DNA of 64,000 bases from JABDGZ01 sp964483785 (GTDB lineage Bacteria; Omnitrophota; Gorgyraeia; Zapsychrales; Fredricksoniimonadaceae), in assembly GCA_964483785.1 (NCBI GenBank), contig CAZACW010000008.1, positions 1 to 64,000 on the forward strand, in the 5' to 3' direction. Under the pieces are notes generated by a model, which saw nothing but the letters and a program-made list of their open reading frames with translations, made no database searches and had not been told where the DNA came from. Position 1 is the stretch's first letter, and each line of letters opens with the position of its first letter. Below, in pieces: positions 35,370 to 44,152 of this stretch. Both the position numbers and the translations under genes were made by a program.

Positions 35370-35398
35370 TTGCAAAAAAAAGCCGTAACGTTTAGAAT
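35370..35398 (+). promoter_or_regulatory. Promoter of the small gene at 35406 (leaderless type)
   Basis: TTGCAA (35370-35375), exact 17-base spacer, TAGAAT (35393-35398), ending 7 bases before the ATG at 35406. No Shine-Dalgarno sequence is present. Confidence 0.7.
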
Positions 35399-35405
35399 AA
35401 AATTT

Positions 35406-35606
35406 ATGGGCCGGCCAGTAAGCGACACAGACGCCAAAAAACTTTTGCGCAATAAAAAGGTGATCGAGGAAATCAACCGCCACAAGTGGCTGGAAAGCGA
35501 GATCGCCGGCTATGACATTGGTTTCGAGGCCGCGGCCGAAGACTGGCTCAAGAAATATGCCGCTGTATGGATTGCCTACCACGAACATAAGAACAAGAAA
35601 AAGTAA
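35406..35606 (+). CDS. Small hypothetical protein (66 aa)
   Basis: 66 residues, MGRPVSDTDAKKLLRNKKVI then EINRHKWLESEIAGYDIGFE and a C-terminal aromatic-rich helix (DWLKKYAAVWIAYHEHKNKKK split at KYAAVW). The start at 35406 is chosen because it sits 7 bases after a well-formed promoter; an upstream in-frame codon at 35301 would overlap the TPR gene. All-helical and charged; no family recognised with certainty. It is followed closely by the nucleotidyltransferase-like gene. Confidence 0.72.
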   Translation: MGRPVSDTDAKKLLRNKKVIEEINRHKWLESEIAGYDIGFEAAAEDWLKKYAAVWIAYHEHKNKKK

Positions 35607-35615
35607 TCTTCCTTT

Positions 35616-36362
35616 GTGATCCCCCAACCCGTCAACATCCAAACCTTGCCGGCATCGGCGCAGAACGTGGTGGCCGGCTTTGTCCAAAAGCTTTTGGAAA
35701 GCCTGGGGGAGAACGCTGTTTCAATCTTAGTCTACGGCTCGGCCGCCGGGGTCAATTATAATCCGGGAATTTCCAATATCAATTTGGCTGTCATTGTCAG
35801 GCAGATCGATTTTTCCGTCCTTAAGCAATGCCAGGCCGTGTTTAAAAAAGGACAGGAGAAACGGATCGCCACCCCTTTACTGCTGACCAAGGATTATATC
35901 CAGGGATCCCTGGATGTTTTTCCCCTGGAGTATTGTGAAATCAAGGCAAACCACATTGTCATTTTCGGGGAGGATTTTTTTAAGGACCTTGATATCCCGC
36001 TTAAAGACCTGCGTCTGCTCTGTGAACAGCAGATCAAGGGCAAATTGCTGAATCTGCGCCAGGCCTATCTTGGCTTGGGGGAGCACAGGGAGCATTATAA
36101 GGAATTGCTGATCGCTCTGCTGGGCGATTTACTGCCGGTGTTTCGTCAATTGATTGTGTTTAAGGGCCAGAAGCCCCTGGGGGCCAATGAAGAGATGATC
36201 CCCCAAATGGCCGGGCTTTATGCGGTGGATGGCCAGCCGTTTTTGGAGGTCTATCAGCGCAAACATAAAAAAATTTCGATCCCTCCCGGCCGGTTGGAAG
36301 AGCTTGTCCATCAATTTATCGTCCAGCTGGAAGGGCTTTCCCGCCAGATTGACCTGATATGA
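35616..36362 (+). CDS. Nucleotidyltransferase-fold protein with altered catalytic acids
   Basis: 248 residues. The N-terminal part has the polymerase-beta nucleotidyltransferase pattern VYGSAAGVNYNPGISNINLA, but the expected D-x-D after Ser is N-I-N, so metal-dependent catalysis is doubtful. The remainder is helical (LLCEQQIKGKLLNLRQAYLG). Possibly a binding or regulatory pseudoenzyme. GTG start. It overlaps the TPM gene by 4 bases, which suggests a joint role with the TPM and LemA proteins. Confidence 0.72.
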   Translation: MIPQPVNIQTLPASAQNVVAGFVQKLLESLGENAVSILVYGSAAGVNYNPGISNINLAVIVRQIDFSVLKQCQAVFKKGQEKRIATPLLLTKDYIQGSLDVFPLEYCEIKANHIVIFGEDFFKDLDIPLKDLRLLCEQQIKGKLLNLRQAYLGLGEHREHYKELLIALLGDLLPVFRQLIVFKGQKPLGANEEMIPQMAGLYAVDGQPFLEVYQRKHKKISIPPGRLEELVHQFIVQLEGLSRQIDLI

Positions 36363-37099
36363 AATCCATCTTAATCGCGGTTGCAATCTTTTTGCCCATG
36401 ACAGGATGGGCCTATGCCCAGCAGGTGTCCTATCCTGAAGCCACGGGCTATGTGACGGACCAAGCCGGGATCATGGAGGATGCGGACCATCAGAAGATAG
36501 AGGCCTGGATAAAGGAATTGAGGCAGAAAACCACGGCGGAAGTGGCCGTGGTCACGGTTGAGAGCACTGAACCGTTGTCCATCGAAGAATATGCCGTCAG
36601 GCTTTTCCAGCGTTTCGGCATCGGCCAAAAGGGCAAGGACAACGGGGTTTTGCTTTTGGTGGCCTCTAAGGACCATCATATGCGCATCGAGGTGGGTTAC
36701 GGCCTGGAAGGCGCTGTGACAGACGCTTACAGCAGCGCGATCATCAATAACATCATGGTCCCTGAATTTAAGCAAGGCCAATATTCCGATGGCATTGCCA
36801 AAGGAACAGCGGCTATTGTCACCTTGATCGCTAAAGAGTATAATGTGACACTCACAGGTGTTCCTCAGCCGCAAGAACTCACCGACGGTTCTTCCTGGGT
36901 CGTTTGGCTTGTTATTGCGCTGATCATTTTTTTCTTTATCGGACGCGGAGGGTTTTTCCTTCCCATGCTGTTTTTCCCGGGGGGTTACAGCCGGGGGTAC
37001 GGTTCGGGCGGTTTCGGCGGGGGCGGCGGATTTAGCGGCGGTTTCGGAGGATTCGGCGGCGGCATGAGCGGCGGCGGCGGGGCCAGCGGAAGCTGGTAA
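36359..37099 (+). CDS. TPM-domain protein, YgcG type
   Basis: 246 residues: signal peptide (SILIAVAIFLPMTGWAYAQ), TPM domain (~25-150; VTDQAGIMEDADHQKIEAWI, AEVAVVTVES, RIEVGYGLEGAVTDAYS), one transmembrane helix (VVWLVIALIIFFFIGRGGFF) and a glycine-rich tail (FGGGGGFSGGFGG). This is the standard YgcG layout. The TPM domain faces the periplasm; its role is unclear, with envelope or photosystem repair suggested for relatives. The adjacent lemA is the usual partner. Confidence 0.92.
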   Translation: MKSILIAVAIFLPMTGWAYAQQVSYPEATGYVTDQAGIMEDADHQKIEAWIKELRQKTTAEVAVVTVESTEPLSIEEYAVRLFQRFGIGQKGKDNGVLLLVASKDHHMRIEVGYGLEGAVTDAYSSAIINNIMVPEFKQGQYSDGIAKGTAAIVTLIAKEYNVTLTGVPQPQELTDGSSWVVWLVIALIIFFFIGRGGFFLPMLFFPGGYSRGYGSGGFGGGGGFSGGFGGFGGGMSGGGGASGSW

Positions 37100-37120
37100 A
37101 TCAATTGAAGGAGGCTTAGG

Positions 37121-37696
37121 ATGAATAAAATGTGGGTTGTGTTGGCGGTATTGGCAGTGCTGGCCATTTTCGGATTTGGCTGGTATCAAAGCGGGTATAA
37201 TCAGATGGTCAGCATGAACCAGGAGGTGAAATCTTCCTGGGCCCAGGTGGAAAACCAATTACAGCGGCGCTTTGACCTGATCCCCAATCTGGTCAGTACT
37301 GTCAAGGGATATGCCGCGCATGAAAAAGACATATTGGAGGAGGTCACGCGCCTGCGCAGCCAGTGGGGCGCGGCCCAAACTTCAGAATCCGTACAGCAAA
37401 AGGTGGACGCGGCCAATGCCTTAACCGGCGCCTTGTCGCGCCTGCTTATGGTCTCCGAGAATTACCCTAACCTGAAAGCGGACCAGAACTTTTTGGAATT
37501 GCAAAGCCAGCTGGAAGGCACCGAAAACCGCATTGCGGTGGAGCGCATGCGCTATAACGATGCGGTAAAGCGTTTTAATTCTTATCAGCAAAGTTTATTC
37601 GGATCATTCTTTGCTTCGGCAACGCATTTGACCCAGCCTGCGGCTTATTTCAATGCGCCTGCGCAGGCCCAGGAAGCGCCGAAGGTGAGTTTCTAA
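37121..37696 (+). CDS. lemA: LemA family membrane protein
   Basis: 191 residues. An N-terminal transmembrane helix (WVVLAVLAVLAIFGFGW) is followed by a coiled-coil helical domain with the LemA signature NQEVKSSWAQVENQLQRRFD, LIPNLVSTVKGYAAHE, and YNDAVKRFNSYQQSLFG. Extracytoplasmic N-out topology is usual. GGAGG lies 7-8 bases before the ATG. LemA and YgcG-type TPM proteins are commonly adjacent; function is unsettled. Confidence 0.94.
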   Translation: MNKMWVVLAVLAVLAIFGFGWYQSGYNQMVSMNQEVKSSWAQVENQLQRRFDLIPNLVSTVKGYAAHEKDILEEVTRLRSQWGAAQTSESVQQKVDAANALTGALSRLLMVSENYPNLKADQNFLELQSQLEGTENRIAVERMRYNDAVKRFNSYQQSLFGSFFASATHLTQPAAYFNAPAQAQEAPKVSF

Positions 37697-37698
37697 TT

Positions 37699-39333
37699 AT
37701 GTCTTTAATGTTGAAAAAATTATCCGGTTTTTCCGGACGACCGGGCCCCTTGCTTTTGGTGATCATGGACGGGGTGGGCATCGGCAAAAGGGACGACAGC
37801 GACGGTGTATTTTTGGCCAAGACCCCCTGCCTGGAGGCCTTGATGCAATCCAAGCTGTACACCCCGCTTAAGGCCCACGGCACTGCCGTCGGCATGCCCA
37901 GCGATGAGGACATGGGCAATTCCGAGGTGGGGCACAATGCCCTGGGCGCCGGCCGCATTTTTGACCAGGGCGCCAAGCTCGCCCAAAAAGCCATTGCCGG
38001 CGGCGCCATTTATGAGACCGAGATCTGGAAGCAATTGGTCGAACGGGTCAAGTCCCAAAACAAGGTCTTTCATTTCATCGGCCTTTTGTCCGACGGCAAT
38101 GTGCATGCCCATATCGACCAGCTGCTGGCCATGGTAAAGCACCTGGCCCAGGAAGGGGTGCGCCGGGTCTGCATCCACGCGCTGTTGGACGGCCGGGACG
38201 TGTATGAAAAGTCGGCCCTGACCTACATCGATAAGACCGAAGAGGTGCTTAAAGAGATCAATGCTTCCCACCGTAATTATGAATACCGCATCGCCTCCGG
38301 CGGCGGCCGCATGGTCACCACCATGGACCGCTATAACGCGGATTGGTCCATTGTGGAGCGCGGCTGGAAGGCCCATGTCTTGGGCCGGGGCCGCAGGTTC
38401 ACCAGCGCGCGCCAGGCTGTTGAAACCTATTACCAGGAAGACCCCAAGATCACGGACCAGTACCTGGATTCCTTTGTCATCGAAGACGACGGCTCGCCGG
38501 TGGGCACCATCGAGGACGGCGATTCCGTTGTCCTGTTCAATTTCCGGGGCGACCGGGCCATGGAATTGTCCAGGGCCTTTGAGGAGAAGGATTTCGACAA
38601 ATTCGACCGCGTGCGCGTGCCGGAGGTGCTGTTTGCCGGCATGATGGAATATGACGGCGATCTGCATATTCCTAAGCATTATTTGGTGGCGCCGCCGCAA
38701 ATCGAGGCGCCCGTGGGTGCCTATATGTGCGCCAACGGGATCACCTCCTTCGCGATTTCCGAGACCCAGAAATACGGGCACGTGACCTATTTCTGGAACG
38801 GCAACAGATCAGGTTATATCGATGAAAAGCTTGAGACCTACGTGGAAATCCCGTCGGACAAAATACGTTTCGACCAGGCGCCCCGCATGAAGGCGGATGA
38901 GATCACCGCACGCACCATCGAGCTTCTTAACAGCGGCAAGTACAGATTCGGCCGTCTGAATTATCCCAACGGCGACATGGTGGGGCATACCGGCGTGCCG
39001 GAGGCGATCATCCTTTCCGTGGAAGCGGTGGACCAGGGCCTGGCCAAATTGCTGGAGGCCATCCGGGCCTTAAACGGCATCGCCGTTGTGCTGGCAGACC
39101 ACGGCAACGCGGATGAGATGTACACGGTCAAAAAAGGCCAAAAGCAGGTCAGCACAGCCCATTCCTTGAATCCTGTTCCCTGCGCCATCGTGGATCCGGG
39201 GTATCAAGGGGAATATGAAATGGCAGGGCTTCCCAACGCGGGGCTGGCCAATGTGGCTGCGACCCTGCTGAATTTATTGGGCTTTCAAGCGCCTTCAGAC
39301 TACGAACCGTCCTTGATCAAATTCAAGTCATGA
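37699..39333 (+). CDS. gpmI: 2,3-bisphosphoglycerate-independent phosphoglycerate mutase (long type)
   Basis: 544 residues, alkaline-phosphatase superfamily, two Mn-binding sites. Metal-site and nucleophile motifs: LLLVIMDGVGIGKRDDSDGV, DMGNSEVGHNALGAGR (catalytic Ser), HALLDGRDV, LFNFRGDRAMEL, VVLADHGNADEM and TAHSLNPVP. Interconverts 3- and 2-phosphoglycerate in glycolysis. It is longer than the ~510-residue Bacillus type and reads NFRGDRAMEL rather than NFRPDRA, resembling the ~550-residue form of plants, trypanosomes and some bacteria. Overlaps prmA by 4 bases. Confidence 0.95.
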   Translation: MSLMLKKLSGFSGRPGPLLLVIMDGVGIGKRDDSDGVFLAKTPCLEALMQSKLYTPLKAHGTAVGMPSDEDMGNSEVGHNALGAGRIFDQGAKLAQKAIAGGAIYETEIWKQLVERVKSQNKVFHFIGLLSDGNVHAHIDQLLAMVKHLAQEGVRRVCIHALLDGRDVYEKSALTYIDKTEEVLKEINASHRNYEYRIASGGGRMVTTMDRYNADWSIVERGWKAHVLGRGRRFTSARQAVETYYQEDPKITDQYLDSFVIEDDGSPVGTIEDGDSVVLFNFRGDRAMELSRAFEEKDFDKFDRVRVPEVLFAGMMEYDGDLHIPKHYLVAPPQIEAPVGAYMCANGITSFAISETQKYGHVTYFWNGNRSGYIDEKLETYVEIPSDKIRFDQAPRMKADEITARTIELLNSGKYRFGRLNYPNGDMVGHTGVPEAIILSVEAVDQGLAKLLEAIRALNGIAVVLADHGNADEMYTVKKGQKQVSTAHSLNPVPCAIVDPGYQGEYEMAGLPNAGLANVAATLLNLLGFQAPSDYEPSLIKFKS

Positions 39334-40229
39334 GCCCAGCCCAAGCCCTTGTATTTCAGGAGAGGGTGCCGCGCAGGGTTTATCGATGGCGGGCGTATGC
39401 CGCGGATGAACGCAAGCTTTGGATCATCCGCGCCGTTCTTTTAAATTTGGGCTATGGCCAGGAAGAATTGATTTCATCGACGTCGGGGTCTAAACCCTGC
39501 CTGGAAATGTTCTGTGAGCATCCGGCGAAATTCAAGCGCGCGGCTGGATTGCTAAGCCGGTTGAACATCGCCGGGGTGACCATTCAACAGCATTGTCTGG
39601 CGCCCAAGGACTGGCTGACACTTTGGAAAAAAGAATGGCGGCCGGCGGCCTTGACCGAAAAATTAGATGTGGTGCCGGTCTGGTACAAGAATAAGTACAG
39701 GCCGCGTCCGGGCAGGTCTGCACTTTACATGGACACGCTTTTGTCCTTTGGCACGGGTTTGCATGAGACCACCCGGATGATCGCGCAAATGATTGAGGAC
39801 CATCAGGGGCATTTCCAGTCTTTTCTCGACATCGGGACCGGCACAGGGATTTTGGGCCTGGTTGCCTTGCATAGCGGGGCCGCGCGCGTCAAGGGCATTG
39901 ATATCGGCGCCTTGAGCGTCCAGGCCGCGAAGGACAATATGAAGGCCAATCAAATGTATTTTCAAGTGCAGAGGGCGGACATTCAAAAATATCCTTCCAA
40001 AGAAATTTTTGACTTTGTGGCAGCCAATTTGATCACTGATGATTTGATCCGTTTTGCTCAAAAAATCATCACGTTTGTCAGGAAGGGCGGGTATCTGGCG
40101 GTCTCAGGGATTTCGTTGGGCCATCTTGGCACATTGCGCCGGGCCTATGCCCGCTTGCCGTTTAGATGCCTGCGGATAGCCAAAGGAGAACAATGGTCGG
40201 GGATACTGTATCAAAGGAAGATGTTGTAG
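39330..40229 (+). CDS. prmA: Ribosomal protein L11 methyltransferase-like (PrmA)
   Basis: 299 residues. The N-terminal ~120 residues are a divergent substrate-recognition domain; the C-terminal class I SAM fold has FGTGLHETTRMIAQMIED, FLDIGTGTGILGLVALHSGA, VKGIDIGALSVQAAKDN and DFVAANLITDDLI (replacing the usual NILA). PrmA trimethylates L11. The C-terminal ...ISLGHLG and EQWSGILYQRK fit the family. The N-terminal divergence leaves some doubt about the substrate. Overlaps the RF-like gene by 37 bases. Confidence 0.85.
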   Translation: MSPAQALVFQERVPRRVYRWRAYAADERKLWIIRAVLLNLGYGQEELISSTSGSKPCLEMFCEHPAKFKRAAGLLSRLNIAGVTIQQHCLAPKDWLTLWKKEWRPAALTEKLDVVPVWYKNKYRPRPGRSALYMDTLLSFGTGLHETTRMIAQMIEDHQGHFQSFLDIGTGTGILGLVALHSGAARVKGIDIGALSVQAAKDNMKANQMYFQVQRADIQKYPSKEIFDFVAANLITDDLIRFAQKIITFVRKGGYLAVSGISLGHLGTLRRAYARLPFRCLRIAKGEQWSGILYQRKML

Positions 40230-40561
40230 AATCCTTCGTGCGTTCTTCCGGTCCGGGCGGACAGCATGTCAACAAGGTGGCCACCTGTGTGGTCTTGTTC
40301 CATAAGCCGACGGGCATCATCGTCAAATGCCATGAAACCCGTTCCCAGTTTCTCAACCGTCAAATGGCCTGGGAATTATTGAAGGAAGCTTTGCGCAGAC
40401 GGCAGGAGGAGCAGCGCCTTTATCGCAAGTCCAGGCAGGAAAAAATCCGGCGCCAAAACCGCAAGCGCTCTTTGTCGGCCAAGGAGCGGATGCTCAAAGA
40501 TAAAAAGAAAAACACTTTAAAGAAGCAAAACCGTAAAAAATCAGACGATTGGGAGACATAG
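40193..40561 (+). CDS. RF-1 domain peptidyl-tRNA hydrolase-like protein (ArfB/YaeJ-related)
   Basis: 122 residues from ATG 40193, chosen for the strong AAAGGAG 6 bases upstream. The catalytic GGQ loop is intact (FVRSSGPGGQHVNKVATCVV), followed by HETRSQFLNRQMAWELL and a long, very basic C-terminal tail (KIRRQNRKRSLSAKERMLKD). A GGQ domain without codon-recognition domains is the hallmark of ribosome-rescue factors such as ArfB and of the C12orf65/RF-H group. The basic tail would reach into the mRNA channel of stalled ribosomes. Confidence 0.88.
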   Translation: MVGDTVSKEDVVESFVRSSGPGGQHVNKVATCVVLFHKPTGIIVKCHETRSQFLNRQMAWELLKEALRRRQEEQRLYRKSRQEKIRRQNRKRSLSAKERMLKDKKKNTLKKQNRKKSDDWET

Positions 40562-40563
40562 CT

Positions 40564-41001
40564 ATGGGCATGGCGGATATTTCACTTAAGCAGGCCACCC
40601 AACGCATAGCCAGGGCCGAGGGGAAACTGGTTTTAAGCCCCATGGCTTTTAAGACCTTGACCGGTCCCGGGTCGCCCAAGGGAGATGCGCTGGAGACGGC
40701 CAAGATCGCCGGCATTATGGCGGCCAAGAACACGCCCTCCTTGATCCCCCTGTGCCATCCGCTGCCGCTCGAGAAAGTCGCGGTGCAGTTTGAAATGATC
40801 AAATCCAAAAATACCGTCAAGATCAGCTCGGAAGTGTCTTGTTTCGGCAAAACCGGTGTTGAAATGGAAGCGCTGTCAGCGGTTTCAGCCGCGGCCTTGA
40901 CCATTTATGATATGATGAAATTTACGGGCCAGGACATGGTCCTCACCGAGATCCGCTTGACCCACAAAAGCGGGGGTAAAAGCGGCACCTATGAAAGGTA
41001 A
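40564..41001 (+). CDS. moaC: Cyclic pyranopterin monophosphate synthase
   Basis: 145 residues from the ATG at 40564, two bases after the preceding stop. Motifs: ETAKIAGIMAAKNTPSLIPL, LCHPLPLEKVAVQF, and the signature GVEMEALSAVSAAALTIYDM with catalytic Asp and Lys. Forms cPMP from the MoaA product in molybdenum cofactor synthesis. No other moa or moe genes are in the window, so the rest of the pathway must lie elsewhere. Confidence 0.95.
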   Translation: MGMADISLKQATQRIARAEGKLVLSPMAFKTLTGPGSPKGDALETAKIAGIMAAKNTPSLIPLCHPLPLEKVAVQFEMIKSKNTVKISSEVSCFGKTGVEMEALSAVSAAALTIYDMMKFTGQDMVLTEIRLTHKSGGKSGTYER

Positions 41002-41004
41002 TGT

Positions 41005-41268
41005 ATGAACCGTCTCTTGTTGCTATTGATCTTGTCCATGGCTTGCGCCATGCCTTCGTCCTGGGCCCTTCAAAATAAATATCCAGACCCCAATCGCCAG
41101 ACCTTATGGAATAAGCTCACCGATTCCCTGCACACCATGGGCCAATCGCCGAGGCAGGCTGCTCTGACTAAGTCACGCTTGCATAATACGCGTTTAAGAA
41201 AGCGAAGCAGCGACATTCAAAAGGCCAGGCGCAAGGCATGGCTGAATACCAACACCCAGCAAGAATAA
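41005..41268 (+). CDS. Small exported basic protein (87 aa)
   Basis: A clear Sec signal peptide (MNRLLLLLILSMACAMPSSWA) precedes a ~65-residue, highly basic mature chain (LHNTRLRKRSSDIQKARRKA). Starts 3 bases after the moaC stop. No family recognised. It could be a periplasmic or outer-surface small protein; no cysteines remain after the predicted cleavage site. Confidence 0.7.
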   Translation: MNRLLLLLILSMACAMPSSWALQNKYPDPNRQTLWNKLTDSLHTMGQSPRQAALTKSRLHNTRLRKRSSDIQKARRKAWLNTNTQQE

Positions 41269-41317
41269 AATTTACATTGTGGCAATTTCAAAAAATAGTA
41301 AAATGATGGGAACTTAT

Positions 41318-42280
41318 ATGGCCACTCCTGAGCTTAAAAAGAAATTGCTGGACCTGATGCTTCTGATCCGCATGGTCGAGGAAAAGATCGTGGAGGTCTA
41401 CGCCAGGGACCAGCAGATGCGCACCCCCACCCATTTGTCCATCGGCCAGGAAGCTGTGGCCGCGGCCTTGGGCGCGGTGCTTAAGGAGGATGACCAGGTT
41501 TTTACCGGGCACCGCTGTCACGCGGCCTACCTGGCCCGGGGAGGGGATTTCCAGGGATTTTTCGATGAGCTTTGCGGCCGGGCCTCCGGCGTCTGCCTCG
41601 GGCGCGCGGGTTCAGCCCATATGACGGACCCCAAGGCCGGCATATTTGCCTCGCCCATTTTAAGCGCCATGATGCCTGTGGCCGTCGGCGCGGCCCTCTC
41701 GTTTAAGATGGATTTAAACCGCAGGGTGGCGGTCGCTGTTTTTGGAGATGCGGCCATCGAGGAGGGGGTGTTTGCCGAGAGCTTAAATTACGCCGTGACC
41801 AATGCCTTGCCCGTGCTGTTTGTATGTGAGAACAATCTGTATTCCACCCACAGCCCTTTAAACGTGCGCCAGCCGCCTTCTAAAATTTTTGAGAGGGTCT
41901 CAAGCCCTGACATGAAGGCCCTGCAGATCGACGGCAATGATGCCTGCTTGGTCTATGAAACATTAAAAACCGCGCTGGAACATGTCCGGGCCCTGAAAGG
42001 CCCCTTGTTCATTGAATGTTTGACCTACCGCATCCGCGAGCACGTCGGCCCCTTGTTTGATTATGACCGGGGTTACCGCAGCCAGGAGGAAGTCGAGGCC
42101 TGGATGAAACGCGATCCCGTGGAAAAATTGACCCTGCAAGTGGTCCAGGACCATATCCTGAAGCTCTCTCAAGTGCAGGCCATGAAAGACCGCTGGAAGC
42201 TCGCCGCGGATTTGGCCTATGACAAGGCCTTAAAAGCTCCTTGGCCCTCGGAGAGCATGCTGGAAGAGCATGTGTATTGA
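41318..42280 (+). CDS. ThDP-dependent dehydrogenase E1 component, alpha subunit
   Basis: 320 residues from ATG 41318 (earlier in-frame ATGs at 41303/41306 are less likely). E1-alpha features: RTPTHLSIGQEAVAAALGAV, TGHRCHAAYLARGGDFQGFF, the HMTDPKAGIFASPILSAMMP loop, and the ThDP site FGDAAIEEGVFAESLNYAVT ending in VLFVCENN. In a full 2-oxoacid dehydrogenase it would decarboxylate a 2-oxoacid and acylate E2 lipoate. No E2 or E3 gene is nearby; instead sugar-modifying genes follow. A role in making a branched or acyl-modified surface sugar is inferred from context. Confidence 0.88.
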   Translation: MATPELKKKLLDLMLLIRMVEEKIVEVYARDQQMRTPTHLSIGQEAVAAALGAVLKEDDQVFTGHRCHAAYLARGGDFQGFFDELCGRASGVCLGRAGSAHMTDPKAGIFASPILSAMMPVAVGAALSFKMDLNRRVAVAVFGDAAIEEGVFAESLNYAVTNALPVLFVCENNLYSTHSPLNVRQPPSKIFERVSSPDMKALQIDGNDACLVYETLKTALEHVRALKGPLFIECLTYRIREHVGPLFDYDRGYRSQEEVEAWMKRDPVEKLTLQVVQDHILKLSQVQAMKDRWKLAADLAYDKALKAPWPSESMLEEHVY

Positions 42281-42302
42281 AGCTTAGGAGATCATCTTAA
42301 CC

Positions 42303-43337
42303 ATGACCAGACAAATCAATTATTGCCAGGCCATTTCCGAAGCTCTTGTGCAGGGCATGGAAGCTGATCCCAACGTATTTTTGTTCGGCTTAGGGGTGGA
42401 TGATTGCCGCGGCATTTTCGCCACCACCATCGAGGCCACCAGGCGCTTCGGGCCTTCCCGCGTCTTCGATGTGCCGGCCTGCGAAAACGCCCTGACCGGC
42501 ATCGCCATCGGCGCGGCCTTAAACGGCAAGCATCCGGTGCTGGTGCATGCCCGCCATGATTTCATGTTTTTGGCGCTGGACCAGATGATCAACAACGCGG
42601 CCAAATGGAAATACATTTACGGCGGAAAATCATCGCTTGGCATCACCTTCCGGGCCATTGTCGGCAAGGGCTGGGGGCAGGGCGCCACGCATTCCCAGAA
42701 CCTGCAGGCCCTGTTTGCCCATTTTCCCGGCCTCATCGTCGCCATTCCCAGCAATGCCTATGATATCAAAGGGATCATGCTCGAGGCTTTCAACCAGAAA
42801 AAGCCCGTGGTGATCATCGAGCACCGCAGCCTGTATTACCTGAATATGCCGGTGCCCCAGGAGCCGTACCGTCTGGCTTTCGGCAAGGCGCGTATCAGCC
42901 GCCAGGGGCGGGACGTGACCGTGGTGGCCACCGCGGCCATGGTGCCCGAGGCCCTGCGCGCCGCGCATATTTTAAGCGAGCACGGCATTGAACTGGAAGT
43001 CATTGATCCGGTGACCCTGCAGCCTTTGGACGAGCAGACCATCCTGGCCTCGGTGCAGAAAACCGGGCGCCTGATCTGTGCCGACGGAGACTGGCTGCAC
43101 TGCTCCTTTGCCTCGGAAGTGGCGGCCCGCGTGGCGGAAAAAGCATTTCATGATTTAAAAGCGCCCATCAAACGCATCGGCTGGCCGGAATGCCCGGCGC
43201 CGGTGTCCAAGTCCCTGGAAGAAGCGTTTCACCCGACGCACAAGCAGGTGATCCGCGCGGTCCTGGAAGTCCTGGACCGCGGTTCCCTCTCCATCCGCGA
43301 CGTTGAAATCAAGGATACCTTTGTAGGGCCCTATTGA
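42303..43337 (+). CDS. ThDP-dependent dehydrogenase E1 component, beta subunit
   Basis: 344 residues, transketolase-like. INYCQAISEALVQGMEADPN at the start, FGLGVDDCRGIFATT, FDVPACENALTGIAIGAALN with the cofactor Glu, and VGKGWGQGATHSQNLQALFA; the C-terminal domain has VTVVATAAMVPEALRA and ICADGDWLHCSFASEVAA. Partner of the upstream alpha subunit (22-base gap, GGAG ribosome site). ARHDFMFLALDQMINNAAKW resembles E1-beta proteins found in polysaccharide clusters rather than classical pyruvate dehydrogenase. Confidence 0.88.
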   Translation: MTRQINYCQAISEALVQGMEADPNVFLFGLGVDDCRGIFATTIEATRRFGPSRVFDVPACENALTGIAIGAALNGKHPVLVHARHDFMFLALDQMINNAAKWKYIYGGKSSLGITFRAIVGKGWGQGATHSQNLQALFAHFPGLIVAIPSNAYDIKGIMLEAFNQKKPVVIIEHRSLYYLNMPVPQEPYRLAFGKARISRQGRDVTVVATAAMVPEALRAAHILSEHGIELEVIDPVTLQPLDEQTILASVQKTGRLICADGDWLHCSFASEVAARVAEKAFHDLKAPIKRIGWPECPAPVSKSLEEAFHPTHKQVIRAVLEVLDRGSLSIRDVEIKDTFVGPY

Positions 43338-43339
43338 TC

Positions 43340-44152
43340 ATGCCTAAAACCGTTGTCATCATCTCCATTTCGTCGGATATCGGAAAATATCTGGCCCGGC
43401 AATACGCAGAAAGAGGATGGCGGGTGATAGGCACCTTCCGCCGCGCCCAAAGCCTGGATGGACTCGATGAGACCCAGGCCCGTCTGCATAAGCTGGACAT
43501 CACCAGCCCCGGCCAAATCAAAGCCTTTACCGCACGCTTGAAACGCGGCCATATCCGCTGGGACAGGCTGATCTGCCTGGTGGGGACTCTTTTGCCGGCC
43601 AGCGATTTTTTTGACTGCGATTTCGACCAGTGGCAGCGCTCGGTGATGGTCAATGCCATCGGCCCTTTGCGCCTGGTGCATGGGCTTTATCCTTTGCGCC
43701 GTCGGGGTGCCAGGGTGGTGTTTTTCGCCGGCGGCGGGGCCAACGGCACGGTGGTGCATATGTCGGCGTATGCGATTTCCAAGATCATGCTGACCAAGAT
43801 GACGGAATTTTTGGATGCTGAATATCCGGATTTGCATGTAAGCATTATCGGCCCGGGCTGGACCCTGACAAAAATCCATCAGGACATTTTGGATGATCAA
43901 GGTTCCTCGGCTGAGAAACGCAGGCAAACCGCCCATGATCTCAAGCATCGGGCGTCGACCAGCCTGGATGATATCGATGCCTGCTTGGAATGGGTCTGCG
44001 CCCAGCCCAAGCAGTTGACCAGCGGCCGGAATTTTTCAGTGGTGTACGATCCCTGGCGCAAGGACAAGCGGCAAAGGCTGGCCGAAGCGCTGGCCAAGGA
44101 CAGCGGCATGTATAAATTGCGGCGCCAGGGCAATCAATTCTTGCAATCATGA
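43340..44152 (+). CDS. Short-chain dehydrogenase/reductase family protein
   Basis: 270 residues. The nucleotide-binding start reads VVIISISSDIGKYLARQYAE (a variant of TGxxxGIG). CLVGTLLPASDF corresponds to the NNAG region, and HMSAYAISKIMLTKMTEF supplies Ser and the YxxxK pair. The C-terminal PGWTLTKIH and SGRNFSVVYDPWRKDK fit SDRs acting on sugar nucleotides in O-antigen clusters. The likely reaction is reduction of a keto-sugar; the substrate is unknown. ATG 43340 lies 3 bases after the upstream stop. Confidence 0.84.
   Translation: MPKTVVIISISSDIGKYLARQYAERGWRVIGTFRRAQSLDGLDETQARLHKLDITSPGQIKAFTARLKRGHIRWDRLICLVGTLLPASDFFDCDFDQWQRSVMVNAIGPLRLVHGLYPLRRRGARVVFFAGGGANGTVVHMSAYAISKIMLTKMTEFLDAEYPDLHVSIIGPGWTLTKIHQDILDDQGSSAEKRRQTAHDLKHRASTSLDDIDACLEWVCAQPKQLTSGRNFSVVYDPWRKDKRQRLAEALAKDSGMYKLRRQGNQFLQS

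Noticed and set aside
37720..38781. A long minus-strand open frame (353 codons) opposite gpmI
   Set aside because: Complement shadow of a GC-rich conserved gene; no family features and no ribosome site.
41318..43337. Complete pyruvate dehydrogenase complex
   Set aside because: No E2 lipoyl transferase or E3 dehydrogenase gene follows; the next genes are SDR, methyltransferase and glycosyltransferases.
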